From NCBI GenBank assembly GCA_951799445.1, contig OX637287.1:5642001-5706000 (forward strand): DNA of 64,000 nt, given 5' to 3'. This document shows positions 1 to 12,540 of this stretch, piece after piece (the first letter of the stretch is position 1; the number at the start of each line of letters is the position of its first letter). The notes beneath the pieces were generated by a model that made no database searches, was not told the origin of the DNA, and saw only the letters and a program-made list of their open reading frames with translations. The stretch comes from Pseudisothecium myosuroides. Lineage: Eukaryota > Streptophyta > Bryopsida > Hypnales > Lembophyllaceae. Made by a program: the position numbers and the translations under genes.

Positions 1-1017
1 AAAGTCATAATTCATTCATTCATATGATAATCAAAAAGTGCATAATAAAGTGTTTTGGATTTTTTACAAATTGCTAATAAGATCTCAAAGTATTTACAAA
101 AATTTGAATAATGAAAATTATAGTCTATAGGGCTCAAGTGTATGGTTGCAGGCCCTTCTATCTTAAGGATGAAACATCTAAATGGTACCATTATTTCTAC
201 ACCATGTAGCTTAGGCAAGTGGTTGAAATTATGGTATTTTTGTAGAATTGTTAGCATATCCGAGATAAAAACCAACCGAAAATGCTTCATAATTTTCTTG
301 ACATTTACACAATGTTTATAAATTTTCAAAGTTAAAAGCATTTAGCCCTTGGATTTCCCTTAAGCAGAACATGCTTAAATTCCGATTGGTTACCTCAAAG
401 AATTCTTACTTCCACCGGTTGCCTTTGAGAGCTTGAGGTGGATTTGGGTGAATGAAGGTAATTATCGAAGGTTCAAATAAAGGTGGCACAAAAGGGGTAT
501 TGTTGCTTTTACATGGAAGATTTCCGTCATATTATAATTGGCTATCTATGTTTTGTTTTTTCATTGAGATTGTTCTAAGAATTTACATAAAGCTACAAAT
601 TTTGACAAAATTTTGATATTATTTTTTTATATTATTTTTTTAAATCTATAATATTTAATTTTTGAATAATTCATAATCTATCTTCTATAAATTTTCTTTA
701 AAAGTTGGCTAAATAATCACATTATTTTCCTTCAATATCTATCCATTTACATCTAGATTTATAGCTAAACTAAAAAGATTGTCAGTATCTAAAAATATAT
801 AGTTTGAAAATAATATTTTAACAAAATTTGGATAGCAATCTTGTCTATTGGGTTATAAAATATGTCAAGTGTCTTGTATTCACTATAAATTGTAGAAAAA
901 ATAATTACTTCTAATTATTAGACACATATACAAGGTTGTTTAAATTAGGATGGTTTAGATAGTTCGGTGTTAACTTGGATGTTAATGAAAAATGAATATT
1001 AATGTATAGTTTAATAC
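1..1017. other. AT-rich intergenic DNA, no gene seen
   Basis: No open frame here resembles a known protein and no splice-compatible chain of coding segments is visible on either strand. The sequence is strongly AT-rich with many short A and T runs, like the rest of the first 16 kb. Confidence 0.6.
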
Positions 1018-1021
1018 TTAA

Positions 1022-1710
1022 GCCCTAAAGGATCAGCATGCGTTTTTTGGCAGTATAGAAATTTTTGGTAGGTACGTGCAACTAGAGATTTCCATATTTT
1101 GGGCTGAAATTTTAGAAGAAGGTGGGGACGAGGAATATCTTTCATATGCACTAAATTTCATGACATTTGGAAATATGAGTCAAAAGTTATGGCCAAATAT
1201 GTTACTTTTTTCGTAACTAGGTAGTTTGGGCAGATCAGAAAAAATCACTTTTTCTACTAGATAGCCAATTATAATGTGACAGAAATCTAACAATTTAGTA
1301 TTTTGGCTCATTCTCTACTTCTTTCTACTTACTATTTTTTTCCTATATGTTGTACAATTCCAAATGACTTGGAAATTTTCAAGCATGTAAAAAACTTGTT
1401 TAGAAAAAAGAGTCCAAAGAAGCACCACCGTTTTGAACATTTTTTCACAGAAAAGTAAGCTTGTGAAGTGCAGCTGCCCAGTTTTTTTTAGGGACAAGAA
1501 ATGGATTTTTGTCAATTCAAATGCTAATATCTTGCAATCCGCAAGGTGGAAATTTCTGAAATTTTTTCTACATCTTTTCAAACCAATTTACTACAAGATC
1601 CTACAGTTATACATATCAAAAAAAGTTTTTTTTCAAAAATTTGGTACTTGTGTTGGAAATGGGAGGTTTTGAGCGATTTCAGGAAAAACATAGTCATGGA
1701 ACTTTAGGGG
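1022..1710. repeat. TTAA-flanked MITE, copy 1 (689 bases)
   Basis: TTAA lies directly outside both ends (1018-1021 and 1711-1714). The left terminus reads GCCCTAAAGGATC; the right terminus, read inward on the other strand, is CCCCTAAAGTTCC. The interior is AT-rich and noncoding, and shares blocks with the copies at 3029-4021 and 11403-12536, for example the stretch ending in a colonless run of GTAGAAAGAAGTAG-like sequence on one strand. TTAA target duplications with CCC-starting termini are the mark of the piggyBac superfamily; that assignment is inference, since no transposase is present. Confidence 0.65.
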
Positions 1711-2166
1711 TTAATGTAAGTAATTCCATTAGCTACGCCACACACAATTCTAGAGATAGTAAGTTGCTCAATGAACTAGTGGCCTTATTACACTGCAACT
1801 CATTTATATATTAGTGAATTGCAATAGAATAGCTAAAATATATTTTTGAACATCCACTATTGACAACTTTTAAGATTTTGGTTACCATGCTACAAGCAAG
1901 TCAAGAGTGAAATATTATATTTTTGTTTACCTACTGATAAAGGGAAACAAACCCAAAAGACTATAACTTTCAAGAGGTTGTGTTTAGAATTAGTTTTTTG
2001 AAGGAAAAACAATCAATTACACTACAATGGCCTTGATCCTTTAATTGTGGAGTTGTAAAGCTATATAGGCTCACTTTTTGAGAATATGCCCATATCCTAA
2101 ACTTCACTTCAATTTAAATTTGAAAATAATTAAATTCATAATTTGGATCATAATTATCGAGCCTTA

Positions 2167-2176
<10 letters not shown>

Positions 2177-2252
<76 letters not shown>
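2177..2252. repeat. (TA)n microsatellite, about 38 units
   Basis: An uninterrupted TA dinucleotide run of about 76 bases, preceded by TTTA repeats. The open frame that spans it encodes mainly alternating Ile-Tyr and is an artefact of the repeat. Confidence 0.95.
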
Positions 2253-2254
<2 letters not shown>

Positions 2255-3028
2255 GTCCAATTTATGATATTTCTATTTGTTGAATCAATTGAATATGGAT
2301 AAGTGATCAATTATTTTTATTTATTTTGAATTTATTGTAGATATTTTCTTAACATTTGAATAGATGAACAACAAGAATGCCATAATTCTTGTGCATTTAA
2401 ACATTCCTTTACATATCTTGTTCTTTATTTAATATAAAAATGAAAGTCTCTTGGTTCATCTTCAGATGAAGAATTTGAGTGAAGTCCATGTGCTATATAA
2501 TATATTCTCCAAGCCACTATACAAACACATGTTTTCTTATACATTATCCACACAAAATATTTTGGCATCAAACATAACGATAATAATGAATATGTATGGA
2601 TTATGAAACTAATATATTTGAGTTAGAAAAAATATTCAATATATGGATTTTTTTATTTTATTTTAAATTTCATAGGAATGTTGTCATTGGATTTTTAGCA
2701 AGCATTACGTTGTTGTTTAGTGATTATTAATTTTTTTTTTAAAATTAGATCATTTCATGATTAGAGAGGTATAATGAATATTCATGTTTTCAGTGAATCT
2801 TTTAAAAATTATAAAGTGTATTGTAAATTAATATACCATGTTTGAATAGAGAATAAGGCTTTGTTGAAATCCTTCATATATTCTAAATTTGATTACTTGA
2901 TACTCCTTTGTCTCATTGATTGTTACAAGTAGGAAATATGATACAACATAATCAAAGGCTGTTTGAATCCAATTTTATTCACCAAAACTATTATGGCAAA
3001 AAAGGACAATTTTGGCTATTTACCCTAA

Positions 3029-4021
3029 ACCCCTCAAGTTCCTTGACTATGTTTTCCCCCCAAATGTTTGAAAACTGCAATTTTGAGCACAAATACCAAA
3101 TTTTGGATAAAAAACATTTTTGAACACCGTAGGATCTCGTAGTACGCTGGTTTGAGAAGCTATGAAAAACATCTCAGAATTTCAAAAACCGGGCAGCTGC
3201 ACTTCACATGCTCACATTAGAATGAAAAAAAGTCGAAAATGGTGGTGCTTCTTTACATTCATTGTTCAAGGTAAGTTGGCTACATGCTTGAAAATTTTTA
3301 GATGATTTGGAATTGCACAACATATACGAAAAAAATAATAAGTAGAAAGAAGTAGAAAATGATTCAAAATACTAATTGTTAAGAATTTAGTTATAGAATT
3401 GAAAAATGTCAATCCCAATGGTTGAAGTGTTGTAATAAATAATCTACATCCTATGATTTTACTTTTTTCCGAAATATTGAAAATTGAGTAACATAAAGGA
3501 CTTCAAAGTTTATTTTAGAGTAGAGAATCCATAACTGCCTGCAAACTAAAACTCCTCATATTTTTGATTCATTGATTGAAATGGAATGATTCAAAGCTTT
3601 CCACATAGATATAAATCTAGAAAAACTATTCCAAATTTTTATTTTTAATAAAAGTGATTTATAAACTCTATAATTGTCTGCAATCTATAACTCCTCAAAA
3701 CTTTCATTTCATTAATCAAAATGGAATGATTAAAAGCTTCCACTTATTTAGAAATATAGAAAACCAAATTCAATTTTTGGTTTCTAAAAAAAGTGATTTT
3801 TTTTATCTGCCTGGAATGCCCATTTACAAAAAAAGTAACATATTAGGCTATAACTTTTCACTCATATTTTGAAATGTCATAAAATTTTGTTCACATAAAA
3901 GATATTCATCATCCACAACTTCTATTCAAGTTTGGACCTAAAACATGAAAATCTCTAGTTACATTTACCTACCCAAATTGCTAAGTTGCCAAAATCAATA
4001 GGTTGGTCTTTTAGGACTGAG
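3029..4021. repeat. TTAA-flanked MITE, degenerate copy 2
   Basis: The left edge (CTAA then ACCCCTCAAGTTCC) and right edge (GTCTTTTAGGACTGAG then TTAA at 4022-4025) are decayed versions of the family termini. The interior matches the copy at 11403-12536 over long stretches: both contain the block about a gene-like GTAGAAAGAAGTAG, the phrase GGACTTCAAAGTTTATTTTA and TCATTAATCAAAATGGAAT. Noncoding. Confidence 0.55.
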
Positions 4022-4895
4022 TTAAAGTTAAAATTCTATTGAAATAAAAAATATAAATTATTTTAATCTCGATAAATTAGAATGCACAAAATGAGGACTT
4101 GATTGAAAATTTAAAAAAATATAAAACCCCAGACTAAGAATTTGCTATTTCATCCAATTCATGTTTTCTTTTATATATGTCATTTGCTCAACATTTGTAT
4201 TGTACAAATCATGAGAATTTTTTTGTGCAAATATTCTGTCAAATGTAAAAGACAAATATTATATGTCACTTTTAGATTTTAAAAGTGTTATGAGAGAATA
4301 TTATAATACAAGTAAAAATTAAATTCAAATAATTATCATAGTTAACAATGTATATTTTAAGCTTGTATGATTTTATTTTTTCAATGAAAAAATTGATCCA
4401 TATTATAATTTTGAAAACGTAATGTTATTTAATTTAATGTGTATTGCATAAAATCATTTGTAATATCATTGGCACAATCAATAACCTTATGAATATAATC
4501 AATGGTTATTATTCGACAATATTATGAAAACATTGTTCTTTTCTTTTGAAAACTATTTTGTATGACAATCTAATAATTAGAAAATTTTAATCGAACAAAA
4601 AATTTATTATACAACACATATAGTGAATAGAATGGAATACATATTTAATAAATTATACTATTTTTACTTATAAGTACCTTCATTGGCCTTCCAAACTAAC
4701 AATAGTAAAGGCACCAAGCCTAGCTTGTGCTAAAACTCAAATTTTGTGCTATAATAACAACTTGAAATATCAATTTTATTTTATATAATCCAAACATATG
4801 TCTACCTTGGTCTAACATTGTTTAATTAAGAATCTTAAATTACATAAGAAGCCAATTGACTTTAAGCTCAAAATATTGCCAAATAGTATACTTAA

Positions 4896-5790
4896 CCTCT
4901 AAAGTTCCAAGAATCTCCTTAAAAGACTTTGGAGCATTTGGACAAGTTCTTGCGATCTCAATTTTGATTTAAAAAAAAAAAATAGAAAAGCTTGTTAGGA
5001 ATATAAATTAATTTCAATCATGAACCAAGAGCAGAAGTTATGCCATCCAAACCAAAAAATAGGCAAGGGTAGACAATAAAAAATAAACATATAAATTTAA
5101 AATATTTATAAAATATCTTTATTTTTTTATTTTTTCTACGTGGAAAGATTTGATTCATTGTATTTGGATAATTGATGTGAAAGTTATGGAGCATTTTGTT
5201 TTGCAAGCAATCTTACCAAATTCTTGAAAAAATAATGTATTGGATTTGCTTTTGAGCTCAATTTTCAAAAAAATCAAAAAATAAATTCCAAATGGTTTAA
5301 TTCACTTTCTAAAAAATTTCATCTTTGAAATTAATAAATTTTTGTTTCCATTTTGAACCACTAAGAATCTAATTTTTCCTTCTATTTTTTTTATCTACTT
5401 TGGCTTAATTATTTTAAAGAATAAAAATCAAGTTAGTCTTAAAATAACATAAAAAATTCTAAATTCTGAACTCAATTCTTCAACATTGCAAATTTTAAGT
5501 TCAAAATATGTAGTACAAAGATTTGAAGTTAAAGAAGATTCAAAGCCTTTTAATGTAGCCATGATAAGTGCAAAAAAACTTATTATCTTTACTTTAAACC
5601 CTTAAATTTTGTAATCTAAGTGGTCAAACTTTTGAAATTTCTTTCAAACATTTTCATACTAGTCTAGTGTAAGGTCCTACAATTGTTTATATAAAAAAAT
5701 AATGTATAAAGATTTATTTTCTTAGCATTGGAAATGCTAGTTTTAAGTGTTTTTTGACCCAATTGCAAAATGGCCTCAGAACTTCAGGGA
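4896..5790. repeat. TTAA-flanked MITE, copy 3 (895 bases)
   Basis: TTAA at 4892-4895 and 5791-5794. The left terminus is CCTCTAAAGTTCC and the right, read inward, is TCCCTGAAGTTC. The interior is related to the copy at 6280-7194, including a shared CATTTTCATACTAGT followed by a GATCCTACAATT-like block near the right end. No protein is encoded. Confidence 0.65.
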
Positions 5791-5924
5791 TTAAGAATTT
5801 GTCGGAGTTTTGATAACAATATGCTTGCTCACAAAAACTACTTTTGTTGTAGTCTTTTGCAATATCTAGTTGAGATGTACATTTTGGACAAAATCTAATT
5901 GAACTAAATGTTATTAGGATACTA

Positions 5925-6251
5925 CACTAAAAAGGGTATTTAGTGTTGGATTACATTTAGTGTAATTACCACCCTACTTGACCCTACACTAAATGTCAAT
6001 TTTAGGACAATTAGTGTAGTGCTAAACTTCAATGCGCCGCCTTCGCCTTCTCTGCCCTTCTACCTTCCTTTAATAATTTCTAACACTAAATGTAAACATT
6101 TTCAGATTTCAGATTTACCATAGAGTATATTTAATGTTAGAAATTACATTTAATGTTACTTACTTTAGTAAGCTTACTAAAGTGTCATGGTTTGCAAATA
6201 AGTGTCATGGTTTGCAAATAGTGTTGCCAACACTAAATACCCTTTTTAGTG
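5925..6251. mobile_element. CACTA-like MITE, 327 bases
   Basis: Perfect terminal inverted repeats of about 25 bases start CACTAAAAAGGGTATTTAG on the left and mirror on the right. The pentamer TACTA stands just outside both ends (5920-5924 and 6252-6256), which contains the 3-bp duplication expected for CACTA elements. Inside, the motif ATTTAGTGT recurs on both strands like the subterminal repeats of this superfamily, and a 20-base unit containing AAGTGTCATGGTTTGC is tandemly doubled near 6180-6220. It encodes no transposase, so it would be a non-autonomous derivative. Confidence 0.8.
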
Positions 6252-6279
6252 TACTATGAAGATTTAGGACACCATTTAA

Positions 6280-7194
6280 CCCCTAAAGGACCGTTGTCCC
6301 TTCGGGGGACAAATGTGTTTTTGGGCAGGTATCTACGGGTTGAAATTTTTTCCTGATTTTTTGAAACTTTATTTGAAGATAGAAAAATTGATAAGCTTTG
6401 TGGGAATATAATTTTTTTCACAATCGGTGCCCGGGAAAAAAAGTTATAACCAAATAAGCTCAAAATAGGGAACGGAGGGCAGCCCGGGCAGCAAAACTTT
6501 TTTTGCAAAAATTTGAATTTTTTTTTTAAATATTTTTTTCTCATAGATTATATTTTTGTCTATCCAAAAAGCTTTGATTCGTTTCTTTTGGATTTGTTAT
6601 GAGAAAGTTATGGACATTCTTGTTTTTCGGGCAGTTAGAGCATCTTCTTGAAAAAAACACTTGTAGGATTCATTTCTGATTGCAATTTTTCAAAATTTTC
6701 AATCTTTTTTTTGCATGGTTTAGTTTACTTGCTAGAACAATCTCACCATTGGGATTGGTGCATTTTAATTCCATCTAAAATATATTAATATTTTAGATTT
6801 TACTTCTATCTTGTTCCTACTTCTACTTAGCAATTTTTTTAAGAATGATAATTAAGTTTTTTTTCCTAGACTCTCAACTCAATTCTCCACTATAAAGATT
6901 TAAGCTCAAAACTCTGTAGTGCAAAAAATTTAAGTTAAAAATGTTCAAGGTCAAAAAATCTGGTCCCGCAATGTGCTGAAAAACTTGTTTTTTTCACTTT
7001 AAACGCAGATATCTTGCAATCTGTGGGGTCAAAAATTCTGAATTTTTTTCCACACATTTTCATACTAGTTAGGTATAAGATCCTACAATTAGATATTAAA
7101 AAAAAAACATTAAATTTTTTTTTTTACTTCTTGCTATAGAAATGGCAGTTTTTAGTGTTTTTTTGGCAGAAAAAAGGCCTTGGTCCTCTAGGGG
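6280..7194. repeat. TTAA-flanked MITE, copy 4 (915 bases, near intact)
   Basis: TTAA at 6276-6279 and 7195-7198 flank termini CCCCTAAAGGACC (left) and CCCCTAGAGGACC (right, read inward). It is homologous along its length to the element at 57025-57947, which lies in the opposite orientation: the segment after the terminus carries a short GTCCC...GGGAC hairpin, and the other end carries a TGCCATTTCTATAGCAA-like block on the complementary strand. One of the two best-preserved copies. Confidence 0.8.
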
Positions 7195-7198
7195 TTAA

Positions 7199-9130
7199 TG
7201 TCACAAAAACTTTCTCCATAACAATTTTTACCAATGAAGCAAGGGGCCCTTTTGCATTCTTGAAAAAAGATCCTCTCACAGTAAACTAAATTCTCTTCTC
7301 TATAGCTCACCAACCAACTCTTATCTTTGAATTAATTAAAAGTCTCTTCGAGGCATCTAGAGAAGCATACCGGTACTACCTTTCCAACATAAGGAAGACC
7401 ATTGTCTAAATATGCGTTGTAATGTATCCTTTTCTGTTTTTGAATAACTGGGTGAATGAAAGAAACACTTGCTAGTTTTGTTGCGTTTTACAATACTCAT
7501 GACTTCTTTGATCTGGAGTACTTTAAAATTAGAAAAAAAAAATTTAGGAAATAAAAAAAATATGGCTAATTTATACACCTTTAAGATGAAGGTAACTACT
7601 AAAGGAAATGCATAGAATTTTTTTCTAAAAAGCAGAACTAGAAAAGTGCCAAATCTGAAGGAAATGGATACTTTGAGCTTTAATTAATTAAAGACAGGAA
7701 AATAATGTAAATACATAAAATGAAAAATGGCCATTTGTAACAACTCTATGGAGATGGTCCTTCACCTAAAAAAATTCCAAAATAATATTTTAAATGTTAC
7801 AAAATGCAAGAAGAAAGAAGCGCACTTTATGGACTTCCACACCACATAGAGTTAATTGTTTTTAGAATTCCTTTGGATAGTAGCTTCAAGTCTATTAGAA
7901 GACCATCTCCTCCAAAATTCAGCTCAAAATTCGTTTTTATGGGTACTAAATAGTATTAAAACCCTCCAAATTGGCAAGTGTGATATAAAACCGGGGGCTA
8001 TTTTTGGATGGTTAAATATTTTTGAAAATTACATAAAAAATTAGGCAAAGTGTATAATAGTCATGAGTACCGTACCTAAAAATCTTGAGTCATTTGGAGC
8101 CAAAACGCAAAAATTATGGCCAAAAAACAAATCAGCATGCAAAATGTGACGCAAAATAGGTAAGATGTTTCTTACATTTACTGGCAACTTTAAAGCAAAA
8201 CAATTCCTAATAAAATTCAAGAATTTAGAAACTTATTTTGTTGGACCTCCCTTCAAACAAATTCTAATGCACTTCAAAGGTTCCTCTTGATTTTATATAT
8301 TATTGAGATCATCTTCACATATTATTGAATTTATGAATTTTCTTCGGTAGGACAAGATCCTTTTCAATTTCAATCTAAAGTAGGAGGTCCAAAAAGCGTC
8401 CATTTAAGAGCAAAAACTAAATTTTGGGGAAGTAAAACTTTTTTAATTTTTTAAAAAAAAATTCATTAAAAGACAAGTGGAATTGGCATCTAATCCAAGT
8501 CGTTTCATGGTTTTTGGAGCTTTGTGGAATTAGTTATGAATTTTTGAAGTTGAAATGGCATAGGGCTTTAAAATCGTCCACCTCCTCAATGTACACTATT
8601 TACACATTGCTAGTACAAAAAAAATAACATCTACAAATAGTATACATTTGAAGTGGACAATTATAGAACCTAAGCGCTTTGAGAACCTCTTACCATACCC
8701 CCCCCTTTTTTTTGTGATCCATGGGATCAGATTTTACCATTTCAAAATAAATGTTTATTTTTTGCTACATAAAAATATTCTTATTTTGCAAGAAATTTTC
8801 CATTTCTATTAAAAATGTGACTGAAGTCGCCAAATTAGGATGGAAAAATGCATGAATATGATTGAAAAGTGTTTTTTGTTTCAACGGGTGGATGAATGTA
8901 GAAATACAATGCTTCACCAAATTTTATGTGATTGGCATCTTGGCACTTTTCTCAACAAGTAAAAAAAATTTTTTACCTCATACCTTAAGATTTGTTATAT
9001 TCTTCATTTTGCAATGAAATTCCGTTTCATTTGTTAAAAAGAAGAAGAGAGAATTGCTACGAAATTTCGTTTCAATTGTTTCAAAAATAAAAAATAAAAA
9101 ATCTAAGTTTTTCCTACTGTAGATAATTTA
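7199..9130. other. AT-rich intergenic DNA with one dispersed repeat
   Basis: No gene seen. Part of this stretch, about 7900-8170, is a diverged copy of sequence at about 14500-14773: both contain AAATTCG, then TTTTTATGG/TTTTTGGAT, ACTAAAA-like phrases, AAAACCC, an ACCGGGGGC motif and end in a GTTTCTT-containing edge. Confidence 0.45.
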
Positions 9131-9536
9131 TTATTGACCCCGGGAATGTTCCCTCATTCTGCATGTTCCTCTAATCGAGTGAGGTCGTGGACTCGTGGGA
9201 CTGATTAGGCCAGTAATTAAGAAGATTAGTGTCCCCCCCCCCCAGTTAGCGGCATTCGGTCTCACCTTTTCCAAGCTCAGAATTTATGGCCCTTGCATGT
9301 GGGATGGCGTGAGGACGACAAGTGGCCAAGATTCGGGGGCCTACGTTCAACTCATTTACTCCACCCTAGACTCAACTTATTTGCCCGGAAATTTCTTTGG
9401 GATTTCTTCTGAAGTACAGTACCGGTAATTCAGGCAGTTACTTTCACCCCTATAGAGTCAGAGAGATCTCTAAGAGCATCTCCACCGGGGCACGCCAAAC
9501 TGCCCCCTATTTTGTGTTGTATTAATCCTATGTTCT
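9130..9536. other. GC-richer island of unknown origin
   Basis: These 400 bases stand out from the AT-rich surroundings and include a run of about 11 C at 9234-9243. I recognise no protein or RNA in them. Near 9473 the edge TAA|GAGCATCTCCACCGGGG resembles the left terminus of the PIF/Harbinger-like elements at 16301 and 33339, but I find no matching right end. Confidence 0.4.
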
Positions 9537-9540
9537 TTAA

Positions 9541-10109
9541 CCCTGGAGCGCTCCAACGTCCATTTTCTGGACGATGAACAGATTCAGATCCTTGTTTCTG
9601 TTTCATTCCTGCTTGGATGAAAGTCATCCTAATTTTTGGTGATACTTTATCAAGTTGTTGTCCTATCCATCGGTTGGATAGGGTGTTACTAGAATATATA
9701 CATTTCTAAAATTACAAATGTGGAAGTATGTCAAGTGGCCAATTTGCATTGACTTTAGTTCAAAACTAGATGTACAAAAATGAGGTCAAAGATGTAAAAG
9801 TCACAAAAATTTCAAAAAATCACCATATGAAGAGAACCTTATTTCAAATCCATTCCAACAAGTTTTACTCAAAAAATGATAATATTTTACTTGTAATTGA
9901 ATTTAGAAGGAATTCTGAATTTTTGTTTTCAAAATTTATAGAAAAAGATTGGTGATAGCATTAGTAGATCTAACCGTATGGATAAAATTTAAAAATCAAA
10001 ATCTACAGCTTTCATTTGTATATCAATTCCAAATTATTCTTCCAAATTGTAGTTTATAATGGTTTTTCTCAAATCGTCAATTTTGGAGATGAATCCAGAC
10101 GTTTAGGGA
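9541..10109. repeat. TTAA-flanked MITE, copy 5 (569 bases)
   Basis: TTAA at 9537-9540 and 10110-10113. The left terminus is CCCTGGAGCGCTCC and the right, read inward, is TCCCTAAACGTCT. The interior is unlike copies 1-4, so this is probably a different subfamily using the same target site. Noncoding. Confidence 0.5.
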
Positions 10110-10639
10110 TTAACTCCCCTAGTAGCTACTTTGGGTCTTTGATTGCAAATTTGAATTCAAAATCTGCAAATTTTGTCATGTGTGAAAAATAAAAAATATA
10201 GTGTTTTTTTCTAGGGGTAAATTTACCCTACTTGGCTCACATCGTAGGACGGGTTTAGCTTCCTACTATACTAGATGCATAAGGTAGACAAATGTATTAC
10301 CACCATGATTTGCAATTTGAATATCTTGGGGTCGACTCTAAGAGGGTCTCATATTATTCAGAGGTGTGAATTTGTTTCACAAATCAAATCAAGTGAAACT
10401 ATAGTTTTTCGAATAAAATTGTAACTTCAAATTACAAAACCACAGGTGTAGTAGAGTCATGAACATCCACTTAACAACCCATAACCGCATTTCCATATAC
10501 CAATCAACACTTAAGTATTCACCAACAAAAGATTGACACGTTACTCCTTCTTGTCATTAATGCTCCAATTTTGTCATATAACGAACAGATTTGGATGAGT
10601 GTTGTTGTGGAATTGGGGCCAAAAGTAAAATGACAAAAA

Positions 10640-10746
10640 TAGGTAGTTGGCAGAAATGGAGTGGTCTACCTTATTGATTATGGAGATGTGCCCAAGAGTG
10701 ATGATGGTGGTTTTGGATCAATGGTGCATTTGGGAGTACCAACCTT
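10640..10746. repeat. Dispersed repeat B, partial copy
   Basis: The segment with GGAGATGTGCCCAAGAGTGA, GATGGTGGTTTTGGATCAATG and GTGCATTTGGGAGTACC recurs in diverged form at 51440-51537 and 61390-61466. The right edge matches the terminus of the family B elements, but the left end is not clear. Confidence 0.55.
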
Positions 10747-11402
10747 AAATTCACTCAAATTCCATATTGAATAAAGTCAATTAGATCTCAAGTTTTTCTT
10801 AATTAAGGTAGTTGATCCTATCTATGCTACAATTTGCGATTAGCGCACTTGAAGTGGTGCAAAAGGCGAGGCAAAAGGTGAATTATTGTTTTTTCATAGA
10901 TGGATGTGTGTGAGAAAGTGATACCAATTGTAAATTTATTATGGATTTTTAGAAAGAGCAACCCTTAAAGTCCATAAATGCCACTAGGTCATCCCCCAAA
11001 CATCAAGAAGTATACCCATAATGATCATCATACCTGTCTAAAATAGCTATAATATTTTCCTAAAACTGCTTCAATTATATTGAAGCCCTAAAGTGACCAT
11101 GTTCACTAATAGATTACACGTGAAAGGAACAAGATCCTACTTTGGGCCACTAAGTCATTTGAAAGCATCATTTGTGCGGTCTTATATTTTATTTTTGCAA
11201 TGAAATTTCGTTTCATTTGTGTCAAAAAAAAATCATTTGCACAACCTAAGCGTGCCACTTTCACCACCCCCACCCACCATCCATTGGTACATTTATTTGA
11301 AAGTGGAGCATTTAAACTTTTTGCATGACCATAATGGGGCATTCACCACTCATTAGAGTATCACAAATAGTCAAGTATCACAAATAGGGTTAGTTACCTT
11401 AA

Positions 11403-12536
11403 CCTCCAAAGTTCTTTGAATATGTTTTTACCAAAAACGCTCCAAAATTGTCATGTCTAGTATACCATAAGTGAAGGTCTGATTTGGCAGGTAAGTGCCG
11501 AAATAGTTTATTTTTCGCGTGCAAAGTGGATTTAGACAGTTAAAAGTATTGGTGGTAGTGTATTAAATGTTGGTAATATCTCACTTGTAATATTCCAAAC
11601 ATTTAGACACTCCCCAAAATATTAATTTTTATTTGAATCTAACCTTCACATAGGATAGGTACCAAGTTTAAAAAAAAAAAAAAAAATTAACACATCTAAC
11701 CGTTGGATCTTGTAATACGTTGGTTTGAGAAGATGTGGAACAAATTTCAAAAATTTCCATCGTGTGAACTCCAAGATATCAATGTTTGAATTGACAAAAA
11801 TCCTTTTGGGGGGCTTGGTGAAAAACAAGGCAGTTGCACTTTGCAAGGTCACATTTGTATGAAAAAGTGTCCATATTGGTGGTGCTTTTTTGGATTCATT
11901 CTTTAAGGCAAGTTGGATGTATGCTTGAAAAATTTCAGATCATTTAGAATTGTACAACATATAGGGAAAAAATAGTAAGTAGAAAGAAGTAGTAAATGAT
12001 TTGAAATACTAAATTGGTAAGAATTTGGTTATGGAATTGAAAAATACCAATCCAAATGTTTGTAATGTTGTAATAAACAATCTACATCCTAAGATTTTAA
12101 AAATTTTAAAAAATATTGAAAATTGAGTTAAATAAAGGACTTCAAAGTTTATTTTAGAGTAGAGAATCCATAACTGCCTGCAAACTAAAAATCCTCATAA
12201 CTTCTATCTCATTAATCAAAATGGAATTATTCAAAGCTTTCCACTTCTATATAAATCTAAAAAACCAATTTCAAATTTTTGTTTTTGAAATTGAAAGTGA
12301 TATTTTTTATCTGCCTGGACATCCCGCTTGAGAAAAAAAGATACGTATCATACAATAATTTTTTAACCATGTAGTCAAAAGTTATGAGAATTGTTGGGCC
12401 TTAAAGAAAAACCTCTTCCCCATGTTGTGTGCTGGTTGTGTGAAAATTTCAAAGGAAAAAAATAAAAATTCCATTTGTAGTGAGCTGCCCAAAATTGCTA
12501 TGTTGCCAAAAAAAACGCAGCTTGATCCTTTAGGGA
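11403..12536. repeat. TTAA-flanked MITE, copy 6 (1134 bases)
   Basis: TTAA at 11399-11402 and 12537-12540. Termini are CCTCCAAAGTTC (left) and TCCCTAAAGGATC (right, read inward). Related along most of its length to 3029-4021 and in part to 1022-1710; the right end also reappears inverted at about 63192. It contains an A run of about 15 near 11672-11687. Confidence 0.7.
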
Positions 12537-12540
12537 TTAA

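Noticed and set aside
2078..2302. 74-codon open frame
   Set aside because: It is generated by the (TA)n run and encodes mostly alternating Ile-Tyr.
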